Shown in pieces: positions 1 through 11,570 of a stretch of DNA of 64,000 nucleotides (positions within the stretch are counted from its first letter, which is position 1; each line of letters begins with the position of its first letter). Below the pieces are notes generated by a model. The model ran no database searches. It was not told the DNA's origin and saw only the letters and a list, made by a program, of their open reading frames with translations. The translations under genes and the position numbers were made by a program. Source of the DNA: Timema cristinae (taxonomy: Eukaryota; Arthropoda; Insecta; Phasmatodea; Timematidae); the NCBI GenBank assembly GCA_039000515.1, contig JBCFYV010009882.1, forward strand, positions 61,397,317-61,461,316. Direction: 5' to 3'.

Positions 1-271
1 AACGTGTTATTCGACAACCAATGCTATGCTACCACACCAAGTTCGAGTAATGGAAACTCCGACTTAGATCAGCCCTCGCACTATCACCATCACCATCACA
101 ACAATCAGATGATCAATTCCACGTCAACCCCTACTCCAGGCTCACCGACCAGCAGACTTCTGCTCGAGTATGAGATGCACTTGAGGAATACTCTAGCTAA
201 AGGCATGGATGCAGAGAGTTACAGTCTGCACACTTTTGAAGCCTTGCTAACTCAAAGCTTGGAGAATTTAG
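1..271 (+). CDS. sif: still life (sif)/TIAM-like Rac GEF, internal exon (partial at left edge)
   Basis: Open from base 1 in frame 1, ending at a strong donor (G|GTAAGT at 272) after 90 codons plus one base (phase 1). The peptide begins NVLFDNQCYATTP, has a histidine run (HYHHHHH, about residues 27-33), a Ser/Thr/Pro-rich linker, then a well-formed block containing RLLLEYEMHLRNTLAKGMDA followed by ESYSLHTFEALLTQSLENL. I recall this block from insect still life, a Rac guanine-nucleotide exchange factor (TIAM family, PH-PDZ-DH-PH architecture) that acts at synaptic terminals in Drosophila. That identification is from memory. The apparent upstream start at base 4 is GTG and not a real start, so the exon continues left of the window. 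The split codon G|AG is completed by the exon at 28089, giving ENL-E-FAESLP. Confidence 0.85.
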
Positions 272-1365
272 GTAAGTTCGCCATCTATTTGACGTCGTGG
301 CGAAAATAAAAGGCAAATTTTTGTTATAATTCGATCATTTGGATCTCAAAGTATGTTCAAACAGAGAAATATATTGTTTAACCAAGTATTAAATCTAGTA
401 TTTAATAACAATTGAAATTAATATTGAAAGACACAAAAAATATTGTTTAATGTTATTAAAAGTTTTCTTTGGATATTTTAATGGGATGAAATGAAATATA
501 AACAGTGATACAAGCTTATCAAATTTTCCTACTTCGTGGTTTTAAACCAAACAATAAATAACATATAATTATTATAGTTTTATATATTTTGGTGGCCATA
601 ATAACTTTATCTATTATAGCTCATACAATTTGAAGAAATATTTTAATAAACTTTTGTATTTGATTTCTAGTCATACCACATAATGTGTGAAAACAAACTC
701 ATGATATTCTAAATATAGTTCTAAGTATGACAAAAATTTGCCTAACATAAATTAAACTAAAAACTAAATAAAACATTGCAGACTATATTCTTTAAAGTAT
801 GTACACCACTTGGACAAGTGTATAATACAACTTTTAGTAACACTAGTGTGATAAACATTCATTATATCACAAACACTAACAAGAGTGGTTCCAATATTTC
901 AAAACACTACCAATACGTAGAACTAACTTAGAAATCAATGTTTTGTGTAGTGATGTTTAGATTGCTTGGCTCAAGTTCGGAATGTTAATGTTATATTAAT
1001 AATAAATATACTTAGCTTAAATTAAATTTATGAATTTTTTTTAACAATATAAAATGCATGAGTCCTTTATTACTGTTAATAATAACCAACTCCAGCATGT
1101 AACTTCTAAATGTTGCGCTTACATTCAAAATATGTTGCTTTTCAAATATTCTACTCAACACGCTGTTAGTTGTTGCATTTTGTTAGTTTAACGGCATTGA
1201 AGATTTCCTTAACCCATTTGCATGATTGCTCTATTATTTCCTTTGGCTATGGGATGTTTCTGGTATTTCTAGATAGAATGTGTTGTCCAAAGGTGAGGTA
1301 CTCAATCAGGTAAGCGTTGTATGTTGAGTATCAGTACTCTTGAGATATGGGTCTTGGTATCACAG

Positions 1366-1641
1366 AGTTGAAGACCGTTGAGAAAGAACGTCTTGCGCCA
1401 TCCAGGGGCACAAAACAGCAATACTCCATCCCACAAACAACTGTGGTTGGAGGGCAACCCCAGAAAAACCCACAGCAGCAGCAAAAACAGCAGCAGTGGG
1501 AACAACAACAAAAGCAACAGCAGCAACATAAACTTCACCAACAACAACAACTTTATCTTCAATACAAAGTTCAACAAACATTGAATGAACTACAAAAGAA
1601 ACTTCGTACAAATGACACTGCCAACAAACGGAAAACTGGAG
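1366..1641 (+). CDS. Candidate glutamine-rich cassette exon of sif (unproven)
   Basis: An open segment more GC-rich than its surroundings. A possible acceptor (ggtatcacag) precedes 1366 and a moderate donor (G|GTATTT) follows 1641. It is 276 bases (92 codons) with phase 1 at both ends, so inclusion between 271 and 28089 would keep the sif frame. The predicted peptide begins LKTVEKERLAPSRGTKQQ, has a long Gln tract broken by Lys, His and Trp, and ends NELQKKLRTNDTANKRKTG, which could form a short coiled coil. The acceptor lacks a good pyrimidine tract. I do not recognise the peptide from sif in other insects. It could be a chance open frame around CAG/CAA repeats or a piece of another gene. 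The leucine-rich frame on the other strand is only the antisense of the CAG/CAA run. Confidence 0.3.
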
Positions 1642-3484
1642 GTATTTTGCACATTTGTGAAATATGAGTTATTTTAGTTGCATTGATTCAGTAGCCTCAT
1701 TACTTATAAAGGCCATACTTTATTATAAAATACTTTAGACTATTTAAAAATGTAAGGTACAGGTAGCTAAGTAGAAACCCCGATATTTGGAATACCGGTA
1801 ATATATCTGCAAATCTCTCAAAATATTTAGGATAATTATTAAAATTGTTTAAACCAAGGGTATTTGTAGTTTTATTTACCCATTTTTATCGATTTATTTC
1901 ATTTTTACGAAACAATTTATTTCAAATATTAGAAATCTTAAGGTCAATTAAATAGGCAGAATTGTTGTAATTCAAATGTATCACATCATATTTTTAGAAC
2001 AAACGTGAATGAACTAATGTGCTAGACATGAATATTGAAGTTTTCTCTTATTTGCATGTGATTCATGAACAAATATTTAATATATTATTTTGTAAGTGAA
2101 TGTAAGATGTTTCAATAATATTACATTAATCATAAATATTATATGATTGACTTAATTTAGCTTTATAAATCTAATATATTATTTTAATGCTTGAGATTAC
2201 TATTTTTTCTCTTTAGAAATCTGTAAATTTGGTGCTACAATCGTTTAGCTAAAAATATTTCATTTGAAGCTAGGCCTACATGTATTTATTACAGCAAAAA
2301 GTAATAAACAAATTTCAACTCTCTTGAAAGACCGCACAAGAATTAGTGCTCAAACTAGAGTGCATTAAGTTTGCATATAAAATATACAATATTCCCGTTC
2401 ATCAGTAAAAACAAAATTAATAATTTTAAAATTATTTTAAAGTGGATGTTAAGAACGAGTAACAGCCTGCAAATGTTTTCAAACTACAATAACTATTTAT
2501 ATACTGGGCATAAACTGAACAGGTAATAGAGGCTGTGCTAAAAAAAAACTCCTTACATTAATGCACAAAACAACTGAAATCAATTTTACTGGTGAACGGT
2601 ACGCAGAATAAAATATCAAAATACAAATAATACCAATCTACATTTATAAGATAATTGTCAGATTTGTTAAATAGGTGAAATACAGCACTAGCTTTGATGA
2701 GTAACCAATTTATTTAAATTTGGCTAAACGATGGTTGGACATTTTGAACAAACTATCACTGTCCATTTTGTTTTGTTCAAACTTAGAATACATGTCAAAT
2801 ATTTGTCAAAATTGACCCATAAACTATTGATAGCTGAACATATATTTTGAGCAGTAATACACATGCCAAATTTATTCACCGATAATTACACTAAACAGTT
2901 TTTATCAAAAGGTTTAACACACCAATAGGTTTAATTTCACACTTCATTATATTACAAATATTGTATTAATACCCATACTCTTGGCAAGAAGAAGCCCAAA
3001 TTGAGATATTATTTCATCTATACTTCTACAACACTACAAAGGTGAAACAAGGAAAATATTTTACGCATAGCCTTGCTTTAGGTAATAATTTCCATTAAAA
3101 TATCTTAAACTTTATGTTCAAATAAACTTGATCAAAGATGCCTTACAGTTTAGAAAATGGTCATTTACCATATTTGAAGGTTTAATTAAATCGGTCATTA
3201 ATCTTCTTTAACTACAAGGACATAGTATATATTATAAAGATTCTTACGATAGATCCAACATATTTAAAAAGAATAAATTGAATTTAACTAATAAAAACAA
3301 GAAATAGGTTCATCGAAATATTTGTTCACGCACCGCGTCTCATTACCCTTTTATGCTATACGTATTTAATTGAACCTAAGCAACTGGCCATAATCTCACC
3401 TTACATTAATAAAAAATATTCTACCTTAAATTACCCGTAAGAAAAAATATACATTAAAGCAAACACAAAAAATATCAATAATAG

Positions 3485-3605
3485 ATATTGCTATTTACAT
3501 ATTAAATATGTAAATAGCAATATTTACTACTATTAATGCTAGTAGAAATTTTTTACTAGTATTAATAGTAGTATAATTTATTTTTACTAGTATTAATAGT
3601 AGTAA
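3485..3605. repeat. Perfect hairpin followed by short AT-rich tandem repeats
   Basis: Bases 3485-3503 and 3505-3523 are perfect 19-base inverted arms with a one-base spacer. They are followed by about three copies of a unit built around ctagtattaatagtagta up to about 3605. No coding content. Confidence 0.7.
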
Positions 3606-5030
3606 CTTATTTAGCTTAACTGTTACATTTCAATTTAATTACGTCATTTGTGTGTGTGTTTATTTATGTTGGTTCTTTCAATATCTCTAAGCTAATAAAC
3701 GAATTTTGAAAAGTTTTAGAGAATATTTGGGTATCACAAACAAATAAATTGATAATATTTTGGATTTTACATTGGCTCATTATTTTGGCATATTAATAAA
3801 CATAACAATATTGGTTTATTTTTGAGTATGAAAAATCAAAAAGCTTTACATTCACTATTGTAGATCCTAATTGGAATTTTACCAAATATTCATAACTGAA
3901 TGTAGATTGATTATAATATAAAATAGGAATGGTTTGTACTATATCCAACAAATTACATGATATATGAGCTTTATTAAATTTTTAATCAATTTTCTTGGGA
4001 CACGGTATGAATATACGATTAATATTTTATTTATGAAATTTGCTGAGTTTTTATTAGATTTATAAAGTCAATTAAAAGAAAAGTTTAACCTTTAAAATAG
4101 TAAAAAAGTTAAAATGCAAACATTTTCAAATAATAAACGAATCATATTATCTTACACTTACAGTAATGCATTTGATTATTACTAACTAAAGGGGAGTTTG
4201 ATAAAGGTGAAAGCTTTTACAAATAATTGTTTCATTATAATTCTATCAAACTCAATTTACATAATATTTTATAATTTCAGACTATATTTAGATATCAAAT
4301 TGGATACACACTGTTTAAAAATTACAAGACATATAATTTGATAAATAAAATTTAACAAAAGGCAATGAGACCCAAGGATTAAAATAAACAGTCCTCAAAT
4401 AAAATAAGTATATATTTAATAATATATTATTTAAATAAGAGTTTACTTTTGAAGCGATTTTATAAAGTTGGTCAAATCATTAAACAAAAATACATGAAGT
4501 TAGAGCACCCCAACTCTTTGGTGTTTTATGAGAGCTATAGAATAACAAATTATTAAATCGGTATGGTTATTCCTTATGCACAAATTAATCAATACATATT
4601 GGTCTAAGTCTCATATTTTTGTCAACCTCGTAGACCTGTATGATAACCTAAATATAGGAGCTTTTTTTTTAATAACGATGTATTGTACAATATTTGTTTT
4701 GATTTAGCTTTGTTAGGTTATACACTGTAAAGAATATGTTGTAATAAATAAATAAACTTTATCAGAAGCCAATAATTAAAAGGTTTAGAAGTGAACGCTT
4801 AAAAGACAGTATAGGAGAGAGAGCAAATATTGAAGACGATAATTTAGATATTACTATGAACAATGTATAATTTGACATGGATAAAGAGTTTAAACATTTC
4901 GCAACAAATTTATCCAGCAGTAACGATATTAAAGGGTAAATTATAAATAAAATACTGTCGGCAAGTTATTTATATCTCGCCTTCTGTCAAGGAATGTAAA
5001 ATTCAGAATTTACAAAATAATATTATTTTT

Positions 5031-5272
5031 ACCACCCCGTCTTACTACCCGTTCAGGTTATAAGCTTATGTATTATTACGCTGATAGTTTAAGGAATTAT
5101 GAAGGTTACATTTATAGGGAATGTACCCACCTTTGTATGGGTGAAGATTGGAAAACCAATTTGAAAGAACCACCCTCAGTATGGTATACCCGACCAAGGT
5201 TCGAACATCAATCTTTCCATCATTAGCAGTCTAGTCTACTGTGAGAGTAACGAGTTAGACCATGGGGCCACC
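5031..5272 (-). repeat. tRNA-derived SINE, family A, minus orientation
   Basis: Read on the minus strand it has a tRNA-like head starting ggtggccccatggtctaact, a B-box-like gatgttcgaacctt, a body of about 150 bases, and the tail acctgaacgggtagtaagac followed by A/T-rich sequence. The same tail ends other SINE copies in this window (for example 19391-19640 and 53700-54045). Confidence 0.7.
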
Positions 5273-5284
5273 AAAGCAGGTTAC

Positions 5285-5745
5285 AAAACAATAATCTTAC
5301 CGGTTGTTCTCCATGGTTGTGAAACATGGTATTCTTACCTTAAAGGATAAATTAGTGTCTAAAACAAAGTGCTTAGGAATATATTAGGTCTAAAAAAGGT
5401 ATTAAGATACGGGAGAGTAGTGGATGCTATCAAATGAATTATATACCATGTACTCATCCCAACATATTGTTATGAAGATCAAATCTCGCATATTACGGTG
5501 GGAAGGATATGTAGTTGGTGCGAATGAAAAAATCTATAACCATATTAATGATGTAGACTGGTAAACTCAATGGGAAGATACCACTGGGAAATCTTAGATT
5601 AAGTTTGGGGGATACCATTAAAATTGACCTAAATAAGAGATATGATACAATGAGGCAGATTGGGTAGAACTAGCTCAAGAAAGGGATAGGTGGCGTACTC
5701 TTGTAATTGCGGCAATACACTTTTTAGTTCCTAGTGCCATAGAAA
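5285..5745 (+). pseudogene. Non-LTR retrotransposon reverse transcriptase tail, degenerate
   Basis: Broken frames read LPVVLHGCETW, a run like KTKCLGIYLGLKKV, and near the end a match to W..LAQERDRWRTLV..A. These are hallmarks of the C-terminal tail of insect LINE reverse transcriptases, after the polymerase domain. Several stops and frameshifts are present and no full frame survives. Similar tails occur at 32737-33170 (minus) and 59995-60455 (plus), so one LINE family has left several relics. It abuts the head of the SINE at 5031-5272. Confidence 0.65.
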
Positions 5746-5962
5746 GATTAAGTAATAAATGTGTTTATTATATAATGCATTGCTATTCACTACCCCTATG
5801 TGGTTGACAAGTCTGGCGTACTACTTGCAAAGTTGTTGGAAAAATGAACTAAAGTGTTGTGCAATTTACTACTAATTATAAAAAATCAACATTGTTAGCT
5901 ACTTTAAATAATATTGTTTTAGAGTATCTTAACATAAAACCCTCTAGCCTAACCTATACTAA

Positions 5963-6164
5963 GGGCCAGTTTCATAGTCAAATTTAGTACGCCTCAAGTG
6001 CGGCGCTACACTAAGTACAAGACAACACCTACCTAAACTCGAATGGAATGGGCCATTCTCGCATTGGAAACTGGCCCATTACATTCTGGTTTAGGTAGGT
6101 GTTGTCTTGTACTTAGTGTAGCGCCGCACTTGAGGCGTACTAAATTTGACTATGAAACTGGCCC
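5963..6164. mobile_element. 202-bp foldback MITE, PIF/Harbinger-like
   Basis: Perfect 76-base terminal inverted repeats (5963-6038 and 6089-6164) begin GGGCCAGTTTCATAG and enclose a 50-base loop. A 3-base target duplication TAA flanks it (5960-5962 and 6165-6167). A GGGCC end with a TWA target duplication fits PIF/Harbinger-derived MITEs. The loop carries a second, inner inverted pair AATGGGCCA/TGGCCCATT and a copy of the terminal GAAACTGGCCC. There is no coding capacity. The perfect arms suggest a recent insertion or arm homogenisation. Confidence 0.85.
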
Positions 6165-6274
6165 TAACTCAACAAAACATACAGAACCTAGGATTAGATA
6201 AACCAACTTAACATAGCCTAACGTAACCTAACCCAACATAGCATAATTTGACCGCATTTCACCCTATTATTAGG

Positions 6275-6425
6275 TGTTCTGTCTTAAGACAGGTTCATTC
6301 CTTTTGTAAGTGAACTTAGACCGCTTATGCACCCTGTTATCGGCCTCCTCCTTCAGCACTCTGAATTTGATTCTTTCTTCCAAGTCATCCTATATTTGAA
6401 TCCTATTTTGACTAAGCTAGCCTTA
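6275..6425 (-). repeat. LINE 3' end fragment, minus orientation
   Basis: Closely matches part of the LINE relic at 57425-57725 (shared cattccttttgt-agtgaactta and gcctcctccttcag segments). On the minus strand it reads VLKEEADNRVH, the end of a LINE reverse-transcriptase tail. Confidence 0.5.
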
Positions 6426-6795
6426 CCTAATATAACATTAGGAATAATTTAATACTAATCAACTTAACTCACGTATTATTATACGCTCCTTACTATATAT
6501 TCTTAGACAGCTTTGCTAAAATTTCAACCCACTAAAACCATTGTTTATATTTAATTTATGTGGTTTTTGGAACTTAACATCAGTTTTAAATAGTAGAAAG
6601 GTTCCATAATGTAAATTCATTAATTTACATTATTTATCTGCTTTTCGATTTGTCTATTATACTATCAACATTTAATACATACAATGTTTTATTCCAATTT
6701 TAACTGTACCAACTATCATGTACAGGTTGAGTAGAAATTCGTGGATACGGACAGTACCACTCTGTTAGGAATTTAAATATAATTCGGAAATACTA

Positions 6796-7670
6796 TTTGC
6801 AAAAAATCCGTTCTTATCTTACCTTTTGATAAAAATCACATTAAAGTTAGAGAAGAGAGATATGGCAACACTGTGCCTGAAATTTCATCATCACAGGTGG
6901 TAAGATGTAGATATAAATGTGAGGTCAGTATTGTGTACGCAGCAATTAAATACACACATATATTATATTGGCATATGGCAATTAACATGGGAGCATCTGA
7001 CAGTGAAGCCGGACCAGTGAAGCGTGGCTGTATGCTGATCGCTTCTTCGGAAAAGGTTAATATTTGGTGCCTGAATTGTAGGGGATGCGATTGAAGGCCT
7101 ATATTTGATACCAGATTGTTTGTATTCTCATAGATACCGTATTTTACTTGACACAAACTTACCTGGACTGCTGGAGGACGTACCATGTGCGACAGAGGAT
7201 GTGTTATCAGGGGACAGTGCCCCTGCACACCATGGGGCACAAATGGGGTGACTACATATTAAAGTCCACCCCAACGAGTGGATCGGGCGTGGGGGGCCGG
7301 TAGAGTGGCCACAAATGCCACCGGACCTAACACCATTATATTATTTCTGGTGGGGTCACCTCAAAGCTCTGGTCTAACCACCCACCTGATAACCCAACGC
7401 AGTCGTCCTAGGACATTGTGGCTCGAATCCATGCGGCTGTTAGCGACAGGTGACGTCGGCATGCTTCGCCACATGCACACCGAATCTATACGCCATATAG
7501 AGCAATGCATAGCTACGTGTGGATCAACCTTCTAACACCTTCTGTGAACTACTCGTATTTTTTAATTTATGATGTAATTTTCAGGAACAGAGTTGCCACA
7601 TCACCCTTCTCTAAATTTAATGTCATTTTTCTATAAAATATAAAATATGAGAAGAACGGATTTTTGCAAA
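6796..7670 (+). mobile_element. Tc1/mariner (IS630-type) DNA transposon relic
   Basis: Imperfect terminal inverted repeats of about 85 bases lie at 6796-6884 and 7585-7670 (shared TTTGCAAAAA-TCCGTTCTT, then TTAGAGAAG and TGGCAAC). The plus strand between them carries broken transposase frames with the motifs LPGLLEDVP, GDSAPAHHG, then WIGRGGPVEWPQMPPDLTPL followed by YYFWWGHLKALV. This is the DDE-region pattern of insect Tc1/mariner/IS630-like transposases, where the D of PPDLTP is the third acidic residue. The 5' half is not recognisable, and stops and frameshifts make it inactive. Confidence 0.75.
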
Positions 7671-7722
7671 GAATAATCTGAGACTGTAATAAAACATCAG
7701 CCAAGAGAGAGATTATAAAATA

Positions 7723-8301
7723 TCTTACTAATATTATAAATGCGAAAGTTTGTGTGTTTGGATGTTTGTTGCTCAATCACGCCAAAACTGCTGAACGTAT
7801 TCGAATGAAACTTTGTACGTTGGTAGAGTATGTCCTGGAATAACATATAGGACTATTCCAAACCTTTGATTTTAAATAATAATAAATATATGATTATAAT
7901 GTGTCTGAAATTATATTAATTAAGAATTTGTGATTTAATATTTTGTAATTAAAGTAAATAGTAATTAGTGTGACGTAGTTTCATACTACTAAATAATAAA
8001 TATGTGATTTGTTTAGCTATATATACAGAAAAAATATTATTTCATTTATTTATTTATATTACTAATTATGAAGGTAAAAATAAAAAATTTAGAATTGATA
8101 ACTTAAATAATATATATTTCTTTATTATGAATTATTTAAAAGTGAAAATTAAAATACGGCAAAATTATTTACAGCTAAAACCGAGAAAAACGCATAGATA
8201 TTTGGAAAAAATAAAGTTTTATTTATGACCAAAATAGTTTAGTTAAAAATTAAAAGATTTAATCAATTATTGCGGGCGAAGCCGCGATGGGTTAAAGATA
8301 G
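7723..8301 (+). mobile_element. Non-autonomous Helitron-like element
   Basis: Begins TCTTACTAATATTATAAATG after an A, and ends with the GC-rich hairpin GCGGGCgaaGCCGC about 10-15 bases before GATAG|T. This is close to the Helitron rule (TC start, hairpin, CTRR end, insertion between A and T). The terminal CTAG is changed to ATAG. The interior (about 550 bases) is AT-rich with no transposase. No target duplication, as expected. A Helitron helicase relic lies about 5.6 kb downstream. Confidence 0.7.
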
Positions 8302-9253
8302 TATCTTATAAATGTATCAGATAAAACAATATGTGAATCAAGAGTTAAAAGAGAATACAATGTATAGTATTGATTAATATGAAATTATAATTGTTTGCTA
8401 AGTATAATAAAAGATTACTAACAGTCTTTTTGACATGGCAAATCCATGTTTAGATTCAACAAGTTGGTTAATAAACTTCAAATACCTTAGAAAATTATTT
8501 AATTTATAATTTGTTGCTTATTATTTATATTGTATCTTTGACCGCTGATAAAATGTCCGATATAAGATCTTATTTCTTTTTATAACAAGTCTTCATTGAT
8601 CTAAAGTAATTTCTACAATACATGCACCATTCATTTACTGAATACACAATATCCGTATATTGTGAGGTAATTTCAGCTTGCTACCTTTCATGGTAAACAG
8701 CGTGAAAAAAACAAACATTTGTTGGAGCAGACTTAGCTAATTATTAAGATTAAACTCCATCAACATCAGAACTTTTGATTGACATAAATACATCATGCTT
8801 ACTAGCACTTGAAGATAGTAAATGTTAGTTAACTAGTTTATAAATTTTAGGTGAGGTATAATATTAAAATTAAATATTGATCTACTACATTTAAACAATT
8901 TAATAGCAATTTTAACATTTTCGATAAACTTAACGTTAATAATATTACTATCATTTGGGTTAAGACATGATAATAAAACTTAATGAGCACAAGCTATTAA
9001 CATTTTGTGTTAGTAGTTAATTCAATTAGGTAAATAAGAAAAAACTCCACTTTTTTTCTGTAGGATTTCAAATATTCACTAAGAAATATCTCCCTGATTT
9101 TAAAAGTAGACACTTTAACCGAAACATACTGAATAAATGAATTTGTGCGAGTATACAAATAACACGAAAAAAATTCAATCAATTCCACAAAGTGTGTAAT
9201 GGTATTTGTCACGATATAAAGAAATGGGTGTGTGTTTTTATGTACGCGCGTGA

Positions 9254-10507
9254 GAAGTTATACTTCTTTGGCATCATTAAAAAATAAAAATAATTTAATA
9301 ATATTTAGTATTAATTATGTTAAATAATAATATTTTAAATTATATCAATAAATAATACATACGGATAGTTAACCTCAATTATATTGGAGCACTTGAAAAA
9401 GTCTATAAGCACAATTTTTTTCACTAATATTTACGAATATTAAATAATATTAATCAAAATATTCAATTTAAATCAATACTGGGCCTGGATTCACCAAAGG
9501 GAGCAAATAGTTGCGCCAGCGCAAGTTTGAAATATGTTCCAAATCCCTATTCACTAAAAGGAGCAGGCGCAATTTGAGAGCAAAGTTGCGCCATTTATTT
9601 GCCACCACTCAAGAGTAGGCGCAACTATTAAATCATGATTGTCACTTCAATAAATTTAAATGGCAGCATATCATTGTATTGGCTTAAAATACAATTAGTT
9701 ACATAACTGTACTCCAATTAATAATGAATTAATTAAAATAACAAAACGTATGTCAAGCACAAAATTTGTTTCAATTTAGACAGTGGTAACAAAACAATTA
9801 CGTACCTTTTATTGTTGGATTTTTACATTCAAACAACGCAATGGCATTTCTTGCAGTATTACAAAACAAAACTACGAACTGTGTAATCTTCGTCTAGATC
9901 CAAAGAGGTTTGTATTCCTCCAAGTCCAAAGACATCTCGTCACTAAATATGGCAGTTAGTATAACTTTAAAGTAAGTTTTAAAGTTTCTATAAACATTAA
10001 TGTTTTATTAATGGAAGTTAAACTTTAAACTAATAATATAAATAAATTTTTTTTTTTAATTTATATCAATAAATAATACATACGGATAGTTAACCTCAAT
10101 TATATTGTAGCACTTTAAAAAGTCTATAAGCACAATTTTTTCACTAATATTTACGAATAGTAAATAATATTAATCAAAATATTCAATTTAAATCACTACT
10201 GAATATAATTTATTAGCACATATATAATTCGCACTTGTATGAAACTAAAACACGTGTTGTGAATGTAGAAACTAGAAACATGTGGATAAATATTATATAT
10301 ATGAAAACAGTGATCAGAGGCGACGAGCGTACCAACATGCGCGACTAACAGAGGTTCTATTTATATTTTGTTGGTAGCTTTTTTTTTCGAGACTTAATGA
10401 GCGGTTTAACTTCAACCTGTTACTTTTGTGTTACAGTGATGCGCGCACATCTTAAAATTTCACTCTCATCATTTTTTCACATAACGCGCCTAAAGAAGTA
10501 TAACTTC
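9254..10507. repeat. Inverted-repeat-bounded repeat with internal 140-bp duplication
   Basis: GAAGTTATACTTCTTT at 9254-9269 is exactly inverted at 10492-10507. Inside, a segment of about 140 bases (9340-9480) is repeated directly at 10061-10200 with few differences. Between the copies lies a 580-base block starting gggcctggattcaccaaagg. No coding sequence. It looks like a non-autonomous DNA element that was tandemly duplicated or invaded by a second element. Confidence 0.6.
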
Positions 10508-10833
10508 AATAACGGTTAATTATTGACAGACAGATAGATAGTAAATATATATACCGATGGTGTAAAGTCCACTTAACTATCTTAACTTTTAATACGATAT
10601 ACAGATATAATCATATTTTATATCAATTTAGATCAAGTTTACTATCCTATTTTTGCCCTTAAGTAACGAACATTTCAGTAAATAACTAATATTACTCTGT
10701 CTGTAAACAACTGACCGTTCCCAGTGAAACATAGTAATTATGATTACTAGAAGATTAAGAGCCTATTTGTTATTGATATAGTATGCCATAAAGAATTAGT
10801 AGGATACCGATTGGATAAATAGTAGTAGTATTA

Positions 10834-10856
10834 GAGGAAAGTCGCCTAATTTGGGG
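10834..10856 (+). repeat. Left terminal inverted repeat of the pogo element
   Basis: 23 bases starting GAGGAAAGTCGCC and ending TTTGGGG, the exact reverse complement of 13610-13632. TA precedes it. Confidence 0.93.
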
Positions 10857-11069
10857 TGAGTTCCTAATTTGGGGAGGTACAATATTTGGAGTAAGGATGT
10901 GCTGCTACCTATCGACGAACACTGGAAATTGAAGGAAAGGACGCTTCCTCATTGTTTGGCTGTTAACAGCGCAGTAGCTCCACGAGTATTGGAGCAGTCG
11001 GTTCTAACATTTTATTGGTTCCTGAAAGTTTTTGCTAAGCTCGAATAAATTCAAGATTACAGAGTAAAG

Positions 11070-11570
11070 GTATTTATATTTCTATATTTGCTAATTTTGT
11101 TATAATTGGTATTAAAGTGGCTTTCTTTAGAGGTTACATTTATTAAAATTAGTAACTATTTGAACATATTTTTAGAATGTCAAAGATAATCATTTTATGG
11201 AGCCTATTATGGGGAGTCTTAGGTTTCCTAATTTGGGGATCCCCAAATTTAGAACCCAAAACGTTCTTCACAACAATGAATTAAAATATAATTTTATAAT
11301 AATCTAATATTTGCTAAAAAATATTAGAATATTTAAAAAAACAAAATATAACGGTAAACCAATTTTAAGATATGGTAGTTTTATATTGTCTTTTATATTA
11401 AATATGAAAATAATGATTTATTTGTTTATCTCTATAAAGATTTAATGTCAAGTTATAATCTGTAGATATCACTTAGCAATTTTATAAATAACTTGGAGTA
11501 CTTTTCTTTAAAGACCAACGTCCCTAAATAACACAACCTTTTTAAACTATTATAAAATAAATATTTACAG
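11070..11570 (+). other. Probable 5' UTR intron of the pogo transposase
   Basis: A donor-like AAAG|GTATTT at 11070 and an acceptor aatatttacag ending at 11570, directly before the transposase ATG, suggest an untranslated first exon (within about 10857-11069) spliced to the coding exon. The interval is AT-rich. It contains the palindrome-like pair cctaatttgggga/tccccaaattt at about 11228-11250. Inferred from consensus only. Confidence 0.4.

Noticed and set aside
1302..1577. Minus-strand leucine-rich open frame
   Set aside because: Antisense of the CAG/CAA repeat. CTG/TTG codons give the Leu run.
6836..7240. 134-codon minus-strand open frame
   Set aside because: Lies within the Tc1/mariner relic, whose conserved motifs are on the plus strand.
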